Assembly (NCBI GenBank): GCA_903820955.1
Contig: CAIJJH010000097.1
Coordinates: 1-26,836 of the forward strand
DNA from: an uncultured Micrococcales bacterium
GTDB taxonomy: Bacteria > Actinomycetota > Actinomycetes > Actinomycetales > Microbacteriaceae
DNA: 26,836 nt
Direction of reading: 5' to 3'
Under the pieces are notes generated by a model that was not told the DNA's origin, ran no database searches, and saw nothing but the letters and a program-made list of their open reading frames with translations. Each line of letters starts with the position of its first letter. Within the stretch, counting starts at the first letter, position 1. Positions 17,387-23,523 of this stretch are shown here, piece after piece. The position numbers were made by a program, and so were the translations under genes.

Positions 17387-18060
17387 CAGTTATCGGAGAT
17401 GGTGAAGCCCTCACCGCGGATTGTCTTGATTCCGTTCCAATCGGCGGTGTGCAGTTTGCGTCTGAGATAAGAAATATAGGTGTCGACGACGGTAGCGCCG
17501 GTGGCGAAGCCCATTCCCCAAATGTTTTCCAGCAGGTCTCGTTTTCTGACCAACTTGCCCTTGCGCTCCATTAGCTCGACGAGTAGGCGGTATTCGGTGC
17601 GGGTGAGTTGGACGCGCTCGTCGTTTACCTCGACCGCGCGTTCATCGTCGATAACTCGGATTGGACCACACTCGAGTATTTTGCCTGCCGAGAGAAGTCC
17701 GCTTCTGCGCAAAACAGCGTTGACGCGCAGGATCAGTTCTTGCAAGACAAAGGGTTTTGGCAGGTAGTCGTCGGCGCCGGTTGTGAAGGCCTCGGCGAGG
17801 TCTTTCTTTTCGGATCTCGCGGTCAACACGATTGCGGGAATGTCGTTGCCAGATGACCGAAGCCGCTCGAGCAGTTCGAAGCCGTCTAGTTTTGGCATGT
17901 TCACATCGGTGATAAGGAGGTCTGGGAGTCGGTCACGGAGGATTGCTAGTGCCGAGAATCCATCACCAGCAATTATTGTCTGGTGTCCGGCTAATGCCAG
18001 CGCATCACTGACCATCTCAGCTACGCCAGGTTCGTCATCGACTACAAGAATTAGGGCCAT
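17386..18060 (-). CDS. OmpR-family response regulator
   Basis: The 224-residue protein starts, by family alignment, at the ATG at 18060 (MALILVVDDEPGV); the frame is open to a GTG at 18108 but the extra 16 residues do not fit a receiver domain. The receiver has the acidic pair in VVDDE, phosphoacceptor Asp52 in LLITDVNMPKLDG, the Thr of VLTAR and the Lys of YLPKPF. The C-terminal winged helix is typical of OmpR/PhoB proteins (ERVQLTRTEYRLLVELMERKGKLVRKRDLLENIWG, ending with VDTYISYLRRKL and TIRGEGF). It regulates transcription when phosphorylated by the coupled kinase. No ribosome-binding site is visible, and a 20-base palindrome lies 13 bases before the ATG. Direct repeats suited to this class lie farther upstream. 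Confidence 0.92.
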   Translation of the reverse strand: MALILVVDDEPGVAEMVSDALALAGHQTIIAGDGFSALAILRDRLPDLLITDVNMPKLDGFELLERLRSSGNDIPAIVLTARSEKKDLAEAFTTGADDYLPKPFVLQELILRVNAVLRRSGLLSAGKILECGPIRVIDDERAVEVNDERVQLTRTEYRLLVELMERKGKLVRKRDLLENIWGMGFATGATVVDTYISYLRRKLHTADWNGIKTIRGEGFTISDN

Positions 18061-18072
18061 GGCTTTAGCCAA

Positions 18073-18092
18073 CCAGAGTGCGCGCGCTCTGG
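18073..18092. repeat. 20-base palindrome upstream of the response regulator
   Basis: CCAGAG and CTCTGG flank a GC alternation; the whole 20-base stretch is self-complementary except for one T/G pair (18079 with 18086). It lies 13-32 bases before the chosen start at 18060. It could be a protein-binding operator or an RNA hairpin in the regulator messenger. Confidence 0.7.
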
Positions 18093-18118
18093 CAAACTCC
18101 ACAGACACCTCTAGTGAG

Positions 18119-18153
18119 TTTCACAAACTTTTCACAAAGGGTTTGCTGTGAAA
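18119..18153. promoter_or_regulatory. TTTCACAAA boxes, probable binding site of the adjacent OmpR-type regulator
   Basis: TTTCACAAA occurs at 18119-18127 and again at 18130-18138, a period of exactly 11 bases, and an inverted TTTCACA lies at 18147-18153 (TGTGAAA on the plus strand). OmpR/PhoB-class dimers bind head-to-tail repeats spaced about 10-11 bases. The boxes sit between the divergent regulator and coiled-coil protein genes. Confidence 0.6.
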
Positions 18154-18159
18154 TAGAGA
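18131..18159 (+). promoter_or_regulatory. Candidate promoter of the Ala/Lys-rich protein gene
   Basis: TTCACA (18131-18136), a 17-base spacer and TAGAGA (18154-18159) give a weak sigma-70-like promoter. Its -35 is part of the second TTTCACAAA box, so regulation there would be direct. GGAAGG (18180-18185) is the ribosome-binding site, five bases before the ATG at 18191. Confidence 0.4.
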
Positions 18160-18190
18160 CAAGCGAAAACTCGCTCCTCGGAAGGCAGAA

Positions 18191-18745
18191 ATGAACAAAC
18201 TAACCAAAACGACGATTGCTGCAGCATTCAGCGTTTCGCTGATTATCGGCACTGGTGCATTTGCAACCGGTCACGAAAACCGCGTTCCTTGCCCAACCGT
18301 TTCTTCCACGGCAACGAATTCGGCAGCCGACTACGCAAACCTGAGCAACGCTTACGGCAATTACGTAAATGACACTAACTCGACCTACAACTCTTCGGTA
18401 TCAGAGGCTAACGTGGCAGCCGAAGCAGCAATTGCTGCTCAAAAGGCCGTCGTAAAGGCAGCTAAGGATGCCCTAAAGGTTGCCCATGACAAGGTAGTCG
18501 CCGCAAAGGAAGCCCTAAAGGTTGATCCAACTTCGGTTGAAAAGAAGGCAGCGCTTGACGCAGCCAAATTAGAGGCCAAAGCAGCTAAGGCAGTTGTTGC
18601 AGCTCAGCGAGTTCTCTTGAAGGCTCAACGCGATGCTAATGAGGCAGCGCGCAAGGCTATTCGCACGGCTACCCAGGACAGAACTCAAGCCCTAAAGTCT
18701 TGCCACGCACCGAAACCTCCTAAGGCAAAGGGCAAGAGAGACTAA
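18191..18745 (+). CDS. Exported Ala/Lys-rich coiled-coil protein, unknown family
   Basis: The 184-residue protein has a signal peptide (MNKLTKTTIAAAFSVSLIIG, likely cleaved near residue 26 after GAFA). The mature part starts with a Cys at 34 and a Ser/Asn/Tyr-rich stretch, then from about 72 to 160 is a long helix of Ala, Lys and Glu (for example AAIAAQKAVVKAAKDALKV), expected to form a coiled coil. A second Cys lies near 170 and the tail is strongly basic (KPPKAKGKRD). There is no lipobox and no membrane anchor. A cell-wall- or polymer-binding role is possible but not shown. It is divergent from the two-component system, with that regulator's likely binding boxes in its promoter, so it is a probable target. 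Confidence 0.75.
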   Translation: MNKLTKTTIAAAFSVSLIIGTGAFATGHENRVPCPTVSSTATNSAADYANLSNAYGNYVNDTNSTYNSSVSEANVAAEAAIAAQKAVVKAAKDALKVAHDKVVAAKEALKVDPTSVEKKAALDAAKLEAKAAKAVVAAQRVLLKAQRDANEAARKAIRTATQDRTQALKSCHAPKPPKAKGKRD

Positions 18746-18752
18746 AAGTTCT

Positions 18753-19256
18753 CTAGATAGTGCGAGCGGGGTTACCGATTACGGTGACCCCGTTTGCCAC
18801 GTCCTTGGTGACTACCGACCCAGCTCCAACAATCGAATCGTCATGCAAGGTGACATTGCCGATGACGATTGCTCCAGCGCCAATCACGACTCGGTTGCCG
18901 ACGGTTGGATGCCGTTTGCCCCTGGTAGCACTCTTAGCACCTAAAGTCACCCCGTGATAGAGAAGGACGTCGTCGCCAACCACCGCGGTTTCGCCGATCA
19001 CGATGCCCATTCCGTGATCGATTACTAGTCTCCGGCCAATCTTGGCGGCCGGGTGAATCTCGATTCCTGTGGCGATGCGGCCTGCGTATGCCCACATTCG
19101 GGCAAGAGTTTTGAGTCGAAGCGTCCAGAGGAGGTTTGCTTGGCGGTGGTTCCAGAGAGCGTGTAGCCCGGGTGAGGTAAGAATTACCTCTAATGCGTGA
19201 CGAGACGCTGGGTCTCTTTCAAGACCTGCTCTGATGTTTTCGCCGAAACGGATGAT
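18753..19256 (-). CDS. cysE: Serine O-acetyltransferase with no canonical start codon
   Basis: Serine acetyltransferase makes O-acetylserine from serine and acetyl-CoA, the first step of cysteine synthesis. The left-handed beta-helix is clear: GIEIHPAAKIG, DHGMGIVIGETA, LYHGVTLG, KRHPTVGNRVVIGAGA and VVTKDVANGVTVIGNPA, with catalytic His in DHGMG. The only ATG (19097) would give 114 residues, but the frame upstream encodes the family's N-terminal helices (IRAGLERDPASRHALEV, SPGLHALWNHR) back to the cysK stop. That part contains no ATG, GTG, TTG or CTG. I place the start at an ATC (19254-19256) as the best fit to the family's N-terminus; this is uncertain. The gene follows cysK directly, and its 3' end lies seven bases from the convergent coiled-coil gene. 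Confidence 0.8.
   Translation of the reverse strand: MIRFGENIRAGLERDPASRHALEVILTSPGLHALWNHRQANLLWTLRLKTLARMWAYAGRIATGIEIHPAAKIGRRLVIDHGMGIVIGETAVVGDDVLLYHGVTLGAKSATRGKRHPTVGNRVVIGAGAIVIGNVTLHDDSIVGAGSVVTKDVANGVTVIGNPARTI
18768..18795 (+). terminator. Strong hairpin after the Ala/Lys-rich gene, inside the cysE 3' end
   Basis: GGGGTTACCG (18768-18777), an ATTA loop and CGGTGACCCC (18782-18791) form a ten-pair stem with one wobble, followed by GTTTG. It lies 23 bases after the stop of the plus-strand coiled-coil gene. The short T tract makes it an imperfect intrinsic terminator. It is also coding sequence of cysE. Confidence 0.45.
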
Positions 19257-19261
19257 GTTAC

Positions 19262-20194
19262 CTAGCTCTCGATTAGGTCCTTGTACAGAGCGGTCGAAAG
19301 GTAACGCTCGCCAAACGAGGCGAAAATCACAACAATCTTTTTACCGGCGTTTTCAGGACGATTCGCGATTTGCGATGCTCCCCAGGCTGCAGCGCCGGAC
19401 GAGATACCTCCAAGAATACCTTCCTCCGCGGCCAAGCGTCTCGCGTAGGCAAACGCAGCCTCGCTCGGGGCATCCAAAACCTCGTCGTAGATGTCGGTGT
19501 CTAGAACCTCGGGGACGAAGTTGGCTCCGATTCCCTGAATCGGGTGACCCGCCGGGCTCCCGCCATTGAGAATTGGTGAGGCGGCAGGCTCAACCGCGAT
19601 GATCTTGATGTTTGGGTTTAAGGCCTTGAGAGCCTGACCAATACCTGTGATGGTTCCGCCGGTGCCGATGCCAGCCACCACGATGTCGACCTCTCCATTG
19701 GTGTCGCGCCAAATCTCGGCAGCCGTGGTTTCGCGGTGGATCTTGGGCCCAGCCGGGTTAGCGAATTGACGAACCGCAATTGCTCCGGTGCTTGCCGAAA
19801 GCTCTTCAGCCTTCGAGACCGCGCCTTTCATGCCCTCGGCGGCAGGGGTGAGAACTAGTTCGGCTCCGTAGGCTCGCAACAGGGTGCGACGCTCAATGCT
19901 CATGCTGTCTGGCATCGTGAGGATGACCTTGTAACCGCGGGCTGCTCCAACCATCGCCAGTGCGATGCCGGTATTGCCCGAGGTTGCCTCAACGATTGAG
20001 CCACCGGGCTTCAGCTCGCCAGTTTCCTCGGCGGCGTCGACCATTGCGATAGCGAGACGGTCCTTGACCGATGATGACGGGTTGTAAAACTCGAGCTTTG
20101 CGTAAACCTCGGCGGCTGCCCCATCGGTGATTCGGTTCAGTCGAACCAGGGGAGTGTTGCCGAACGCTTCGGTGATGTTGTTGTAGACAGTCAT
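19262..20194 (-). CDS. cysK: Cysteine synthase (O-acetylserine sulfhydrylase)
   Basis: The enzyme replaces the acetyl group of O-acetylserine with sulfide to give cysteine, using PLP. The 310-residue length is normal. The PLP lysine is Lys44 in [21 protein letters not shown] binds the substrate carboxylate, GIGTGGT cradles the PLP phosphate, and ISSGAA near the C-terminus contacts the ring nitrogen. The C-terminus ends in an Ile-containing tail (DLIES), which could dock into CysK from serine acetyltransferase only in the other direction, so no conclusion about complex formation is drawn. cysE follows immediately. A CAAAAT element lies six bases before the ATG, without a ribosome-binding site. 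Confidence 0.95.
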   Translation of the reverse strand: MTVYNNITEAFGNTPLVRLNRITDGAAAEVYAKLEFYNPSSSVKDRLAIAMVDAAEETGELKPGGSIVEATSGNTGIALAMVGAARGYKVILTMPDSMSIERRTLLRAYGAELVLTPAAEGMKGAVSKAEELSASTGAIAVRQFANPAGPKIHRETTAAEIWRDTNGEVDIVVAGIGTGGTITGIGQALKALNPNIKIIAVEPAASPILNGGSPAGHPIQGIGANFVPEVLDTDIYDEVLDAPSEAAFAYARRLAAEEGILGGISSGAAAWGASQIANRPENAGKKIVVIFASFGERYLSTALYKDLIES

Positions 20195-20200
20195 ACTTCG

Positions 20201-20206
20201 ATTTTG
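20201..20206 (-). promoter_or_regulatory. Weak candidate leaderless -10 of cysK
   Basis: CAAAAT on the minus strand ends six bases before the ATG at 20194, one mismatch from TAAAAT. No ribosome-binding site lies before the ATG at usual spacing, and no -35 is recognisable. Confidence 0.3.
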
Positions 20207-20249
20207 CCCCCAAAGCCTGAGAGCTTGCCGAGTGTTTCAACTTGTTACA

Positions 20250-20264
20250 TCAGTTCTAAACTGA
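20250..20264 (+). promoter_or_regulatory. Leaderless -10 of mmsA inside a perfect palindrome
   Basis: TCAGTT (20250-20255), CTA and AACTGA (20259-20264) form a perfect inverted repeat. It overlaps TAAACT (20257-20262), a -10-like element six bases before the ATG at 20269. There is no ribosome-binding site. A repressor bound here would block RNA polymerase directly. Confidence 0.5.
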
Positions 20265-20268
20265 AGCC

Positions 20269-21750
20269 ATGACTTCGAATTGGATCAATGGGCGGGTCGC
20301 CGAATCGACCAGTGGCAGAACCGCGGCCGTTTACGACCCTGCTCTCGGCATAGAGACCAAGCGCGTTGGGCTTTCGAGTCGCGCCGAGTTGGACGAAGCG
20401 GTTGCCGCTGCCAAGAAGGCTTATCCGGCTTGGCGAGATGCCTCGCTAGCCAAGCGCCAGCAGGTCATGTTTGCCTTTCGCGAGCTGCTAAACGCCCGAA
20501 AGGGAGAGTTGGCGGAGCTAATCACCGCAGAACACGGCAAGGTCATCTCGGACGCGCTTGGCGAGATTACGCGCGGGCAAGAGATCGTGGAATTTGCAAC
20601 CGGAATCCCCCACCTCCTCAAGGGTTCGTTCACCGAAAACGCTTCGACCGGGGTTGACGTCTACGAGATTCGCCAGCCGCTCGGCGTCGTCGGAATCATA
20701 AGTCCGTTCAACTTTCCCGCGATGGTGCCAATGTGGTTCTTCCCGCTGGCAATAGCCGCCGGCAACACTGTTATTTTGAAGCCATCCGAAAAGGCGCCGA
20801 GCGCGAGCATTTGGATCGCCAAGTTGCTCAAGGAGGCCGGTCTACCCGACGGTGTGTTCAATGTTGTTCAGGGTGACAAGGAGGCCGTCGATGGTCTGCT
20901 CGAAAACCCGGACGTCGCCTCGATTTCTTTCGTTGGTTCGACACCGATTGCCAAATATGTCTACGAAACTGGCACGGCGAACGGCAAGCGGGTGCAGGCT
21001 CTGGGTGGCGCGAAGAATCACATGCTCGTTTTGCCCGATGCCGACCTTGAGCTTGTTGCCGATTCGGCGATTAACGCGGGTTTTGGCTCCGCGGGAGAGC
21101 GCTGCATGGCGATTTCGGTGATGGTTGCCGTTGAACCGGTTGCCGACGCCTTGATTCCGAAGATTGTCTCGCGTATGTCGACGCTTCGAACAGGTGACGG
21201 CCGCAGAAACTGCGACATGGGCCCGCTGGTGACTCGTGAACACCGCGACAAGGTTGCCAGTTACATCGACATTGCGGCAGCCGACGGCGCTACCGTCGTG
21301 GTTGATGGGCGTGGAGTTCAGGTCGATGGCGATGCCAACGGCTTCTGGCTCGGCCCAACCCTGATCGACAAGGTCCCGACCACTTCGAAGGTTTATACCG
21401 AGGAGATTTTTGGTCCGGTGCTCTCGGTGGTTCGCGTAAAGAGTTACGAAGAGGGCCTAGCCCTGATCAACTCCGGCGCCTTCGGCAACGGCACTGCGAT
21501 TTTCACCAACGATGGCGGAGCCGCCCGCAGATTCCAGAACGAGGTCGAGGTCGGAATGATCGGCATCAACGTGCCGATTCCGGTGCCGGTTGCCTATTAC
21601 TCGTTCGGCGGCTGGAAGAACTCTCTGTTTGGCGACACCAAGGCCCACGGAGTCGAAGGCGTGCACTTCTTCACTCGTGGCAAGGCGGTCACCTCAAGGT
21701 GGCTAGACCCTAGCCACGGCGGAATCAACCTAGGATTTCCGCAGAACTAG
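20269..21750 (+). CDS. mmsA: CoA-acylating methylmalonate-semialdehyde dehydrogenase
   Basis: This aldehyde dehydrogenase converts methylmalonate semialdehyde to propionyl-CoA, or malonate semialdehyde to acetyl-CoA, with NAD+ and coenzyme A; it serves valine, thymine, beta-alanine or inositol breakdown. The 493-residue protein shows the subfamily signatures SPFNFPAMVPMWFFP, ILKPSEKAPSA, FVGSTPIAKYVYETG, ALGGAKNHM and AGFGSAGERCMAISV with nucleophile Cys279, and VPIPVPVAYYSFGGWKNSLFGD. Ordinary aldehyde dehydrogenases have a Glu where this class has Asn in GGAKNH, so the assignment is firm. It stands alone here, so the catabolic pathway it belongs to cannot be decided. Its end overlaps hisN by 26 bases on the other strand. 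Confidence 0.93.
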   Translation: MTSNWINGRVAESTSGRTAAVYDPALGIETKRVGLSSRAELDEAVAAAKKAYPAWRDASLAKRQQVMFAFRELLNARKGELAELITAEHGKVISDALGEITRGQEIVEFATGIPHLLKGSFTENASTGVDVYEIRQPLGVVGIISPFNFPAMVPMWFFPLAIAAGNTVILKPSEKAPSASIWIAKLLKEAGLPDGVFNVVQGDKEAVDGLLENPDVASISFVGSTPIAKYVYETGTANGKRVQALGGAKNHMLVLPDADLELVADSAINAGFGSAGERCMAISVMVAVEPVADALIPKIVSRMSTLRTGDGRRNCDMGPLVTREHRDKVASYIDIAAADGATVVVDGRGVQVDGDANGFWLGPTLIDKVPTTSKVYTEEIFGPVLSVVRVKSYEEGLALINSGAFGNGTAIFTNDGGAARRFQNEVEVGMIGINVPIPVPVAYYSFGGWKNSLFGDTKAHGVEGVHFFTRGKAVTSRWLDPSHGGINLGFPQN

Positions 21751-22504
21751 CTTCGTGTAGCAAGCCGTTGGTTGCCAAGACCGACGAAGTCGTCTCGGTG
21801 AGTTCGCCGTCAATCGCGGTGAGGCGCCCGCCGGCTTGCTCGACGATCGGCACAAGCGCCGCGATATCGTAAATCTTTAGGTCGTGCTCGGCAACTACGT
21901 CCAGCGCTCCCTCGGCGAGCAGCATGTAGCTCCAGAAGTCTCCATAGGCACGAGTGCGCCAAACCTTGCGGGTCAGGCTCAAGAGCCCACCCAGAAGCCC
22001 TGAGCGATCCCACAGTTTCAAGTTGTTGTAACTGATCGACGCGTCCTCTAACTGCGCAACCTTTGAAACGCTCAGCTCGCGAACCGCGCCATTAATCTCG
22101 ACGGTTCTTGCCCCGATGCCTGGAGCAGCCCACCAGCGACGATCGAGAGCGGGCGCAGAAACCACCGATACAACCGGCTTGCCGTCTATGGCTAGGGCGA
22201 TCAGGGTAGCCCAAACTGGGACTCCGCGCATGAAGTTGGCGGTGCCGTCGATGGGGTCGATGATCCAAACACGGTTATTGCCAACGCTGGTGCCGAATTC
22301 TTCGCCGATAACGCCATCTTCGGGCCGTTCTTGGGCGAGCATTTCCTTGATGGCCAATTCGGTCGCGCGGTCGGCGTCGGTTACCTCTGTAGCGTCCGGC
22401 TTCTTTTCGACCAGCAAATCTTGGGCCAAGAAACGCGCGCGTGTGATGGCATCGGCAATGTCGGCTAGCTCCAGGGCTAGCGCTAGGTCTTCGGTGTAAG
22501 TCAC
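21725..22504 (-). CDS. hisN: Histidinol-phosphatase of the inositol-monophosphatase family
   Basis: The 259-residue protein starts with GTG at 22504, two bases after the rsgA stop. It has the Mg2+-dependent IMPase motifs: GEEFG (Glu68, Glu69), WIIDPIDGTANF (Asp83, Asp86), and HDLKIYDIAALVPIVEQAGG near the C-terminus. In many actinobacteria the histidinol-phosphatase of histidine synthesis is of this type and lies beside rsgA and aroA, so histidinol phosphate is the likely substrate. An inositol monophosphatase or 3'-phosphoadenosine phosphatase cannot be excluded by motif alone. TAATCT lies six bases before the GTG and spans the end of rsgA, so it may also be transcribed separately. Confidence 0.85.
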   Translation of the reverse strand: MTYTEDLALALELADIADAITRARFLAQDLLVEKKPDATEVTDADRATELAIKEMLAQERPEDGVIGEEFGTSVGNNRVWIIDPIDGTANFMRGVPVWATLIALAIDGKPVVSVVSAPALDRRWWAAPGIGARTVEINGAVRELSVSKVAQLEDASISYNNLKLWDRSGLLGGLLSLTRKVWRTRAYGDFWSYMLLAEGALDVVAEHDLKIYDIAALVPIVEQAGGRLTAIDGELTETTSSVLATNGLLHEASSAEILG

Positions 22505-22506
22505 GA

Positions 22507-23523
22507 TTAGAGATTACCCGCCGTCGAAAGTGAGCTCATCAAACGTCTGAGCGAATCCAGACGCATTGCCGAAACAGCGCCCTCGGCCACAGCTTCGTCG
22601 AGTGCGCAGTCTGGTGAACCCTCGAGGTGGCTGCAGTCGCGGGGGCATTCCTCGGCGAGGCGGCTCAGATCCTCGAACGACTTGAGTAGGTTTTCTGGCT
22701 TCACGTGCCCAAGACCGAATGAGCGCACTCCCGGGGTGTCGATGATCCAACCCTCGGGGAGCTTTATCGCGCGTGCCGAAGAGGACGTGTGTCGACCGCG
22801 GCCGGTGACCTCGTTGACCACACCGGTGGCCCTGAATGTGCCTGGCACCAAGTCATTCACCAGCGTGGACTTGCCGACGCCCGAGTGGCCGACCATGACG
22901 GTCATGTTGTTTGCCAGTAGCGCGTGGACGGCTTCGAGGTTTGGCGTATCCGAACGGGTTTCGACCACGGGAATGCTGAGGCCTTCAAAGTTTTTCAAGA
23001 ATTCTTCGGTCGAGGCCAGATCGGTTTTCGTGATGATCAAAATCGGTTTCAGACCAGCATCGAAGGCCGCCGCCAGATAGCGGTCGACCAGTCGGGTTCG
23101 GGGTTCCGGGTTCGCAATGGCCACGACGATGGCCATCTGGGTCGCGTTTGCCACGATCACGCGCTCGACTTGGTCGCTGTCATCGGCGCTTCTGCGCAGC
23201 AACGATGTGCGCGGCTCTACTCGAACGATTCGCGAGAGTGCACCCTGAGTGTCTGATGTGTCGCCAGCCAGGGCCACTCGATCGCCCACCACGGCGCCGT
23301 CTTTGCGCAACTCTTTACCCATAGTTGCCATGACGCTGCGGTCGTCTTCTAGCAGGACGTGATATCGACCCAAGTCGACACCCGTCACCATTCCGACTAG
23401 TGCGTCCTTGTAACTAGGTCGGTTTTTGGTTCGAGGCTTGTTGCCCTTGGGGTTTGGGCGAATCTTCACATCAGTCTCGTCGAGGTCGTGCCCGCCGTCT
23501 TCCGGCTCGTAAAGCCAACTCAC
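22507..23523 (-). CDS. rsgA: Ribosome small-subunit-dependent GTPase A
   Basis: RsgA is a circularly permuted GTPase that assists late 30S subunit maturation. The start chosen is the GTG at 23523, which overlaps the aroA stop as GTGA and gives the family's usual N-terminus (VSWLYEPEDGG, then DVKIRPNPKGNKPRTKNRPSY); an ATG at 23547 lies inside aroA. The 338 residues comprise an OB-fold, then G4 (ITKTD), G1 (GHSGVGKSTL) and G3 (DTPGVRSFG) in permuted order, and a C-terminal zinc site with ECPRDCSHLEGSPDC. It is translationally coupled to aroA. Confidence 0.93.
   Translation of the reverse strand: MSWLYEPEDGGHDLDETDVKIRPNPKGNKPRTKNRPSYKDALVGMVTGVDLGRYHVLLEDDRSVMATMGKELRKDGAVVGDRVALAGDTSDTQGALSRIVRVEPRTSLLRRSADDSDQVERVIVANATQMAIVVAIANPEPRTRLVDRYLAAAFDAGLKPILIITKTDLASTEEFLKNFEGLSIPVVETRSDTPNLEAVHALLANNMTVMVGHSGVGKSTLVNDLVPGTFRATGVVNEVTGRGRHTSSSARAIKLPEGWIIDTPGVRSFGLGHVKPENLLKSFEDLSRLAEECPRDCSHLEGSPDCALDEAVAEGAVSAMRLDSLRRLMSSLSTAGNL
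22511..22516 (-). promoter_or_regulatory. Candidate leaderless -10 of hisN within the rsgA end
   Basis: TAATCT on the minus strand lies in the last codons of rsgA and ends six bases before the GTG at 22504. There is no ribosome-binding site. No -35 was identified. Confidence 0.35.

Noticed and set aside
18060-18108. Longer response regulator starting at the GTG at 18108
   Set aside because: The extra 16 residues do not belong to a receiver domain and cover the 20-base palindrome; the ATG at 18060 gives the standard start, although it lacks a ribosome-binding site.
20842-21243. Minus-strand 133-residue open frame over mmsA
   Set aside because: Shadow of a high-confidence gene; low-complexity Arg/Asn/His composition.
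21719-21742. GCGGAA/TTCCGC hairpin between mmsA and hisN as a bidirectional terminator
   Set aside because: Only six pairs around a 12-base loop and no T tract; both arms are coding.
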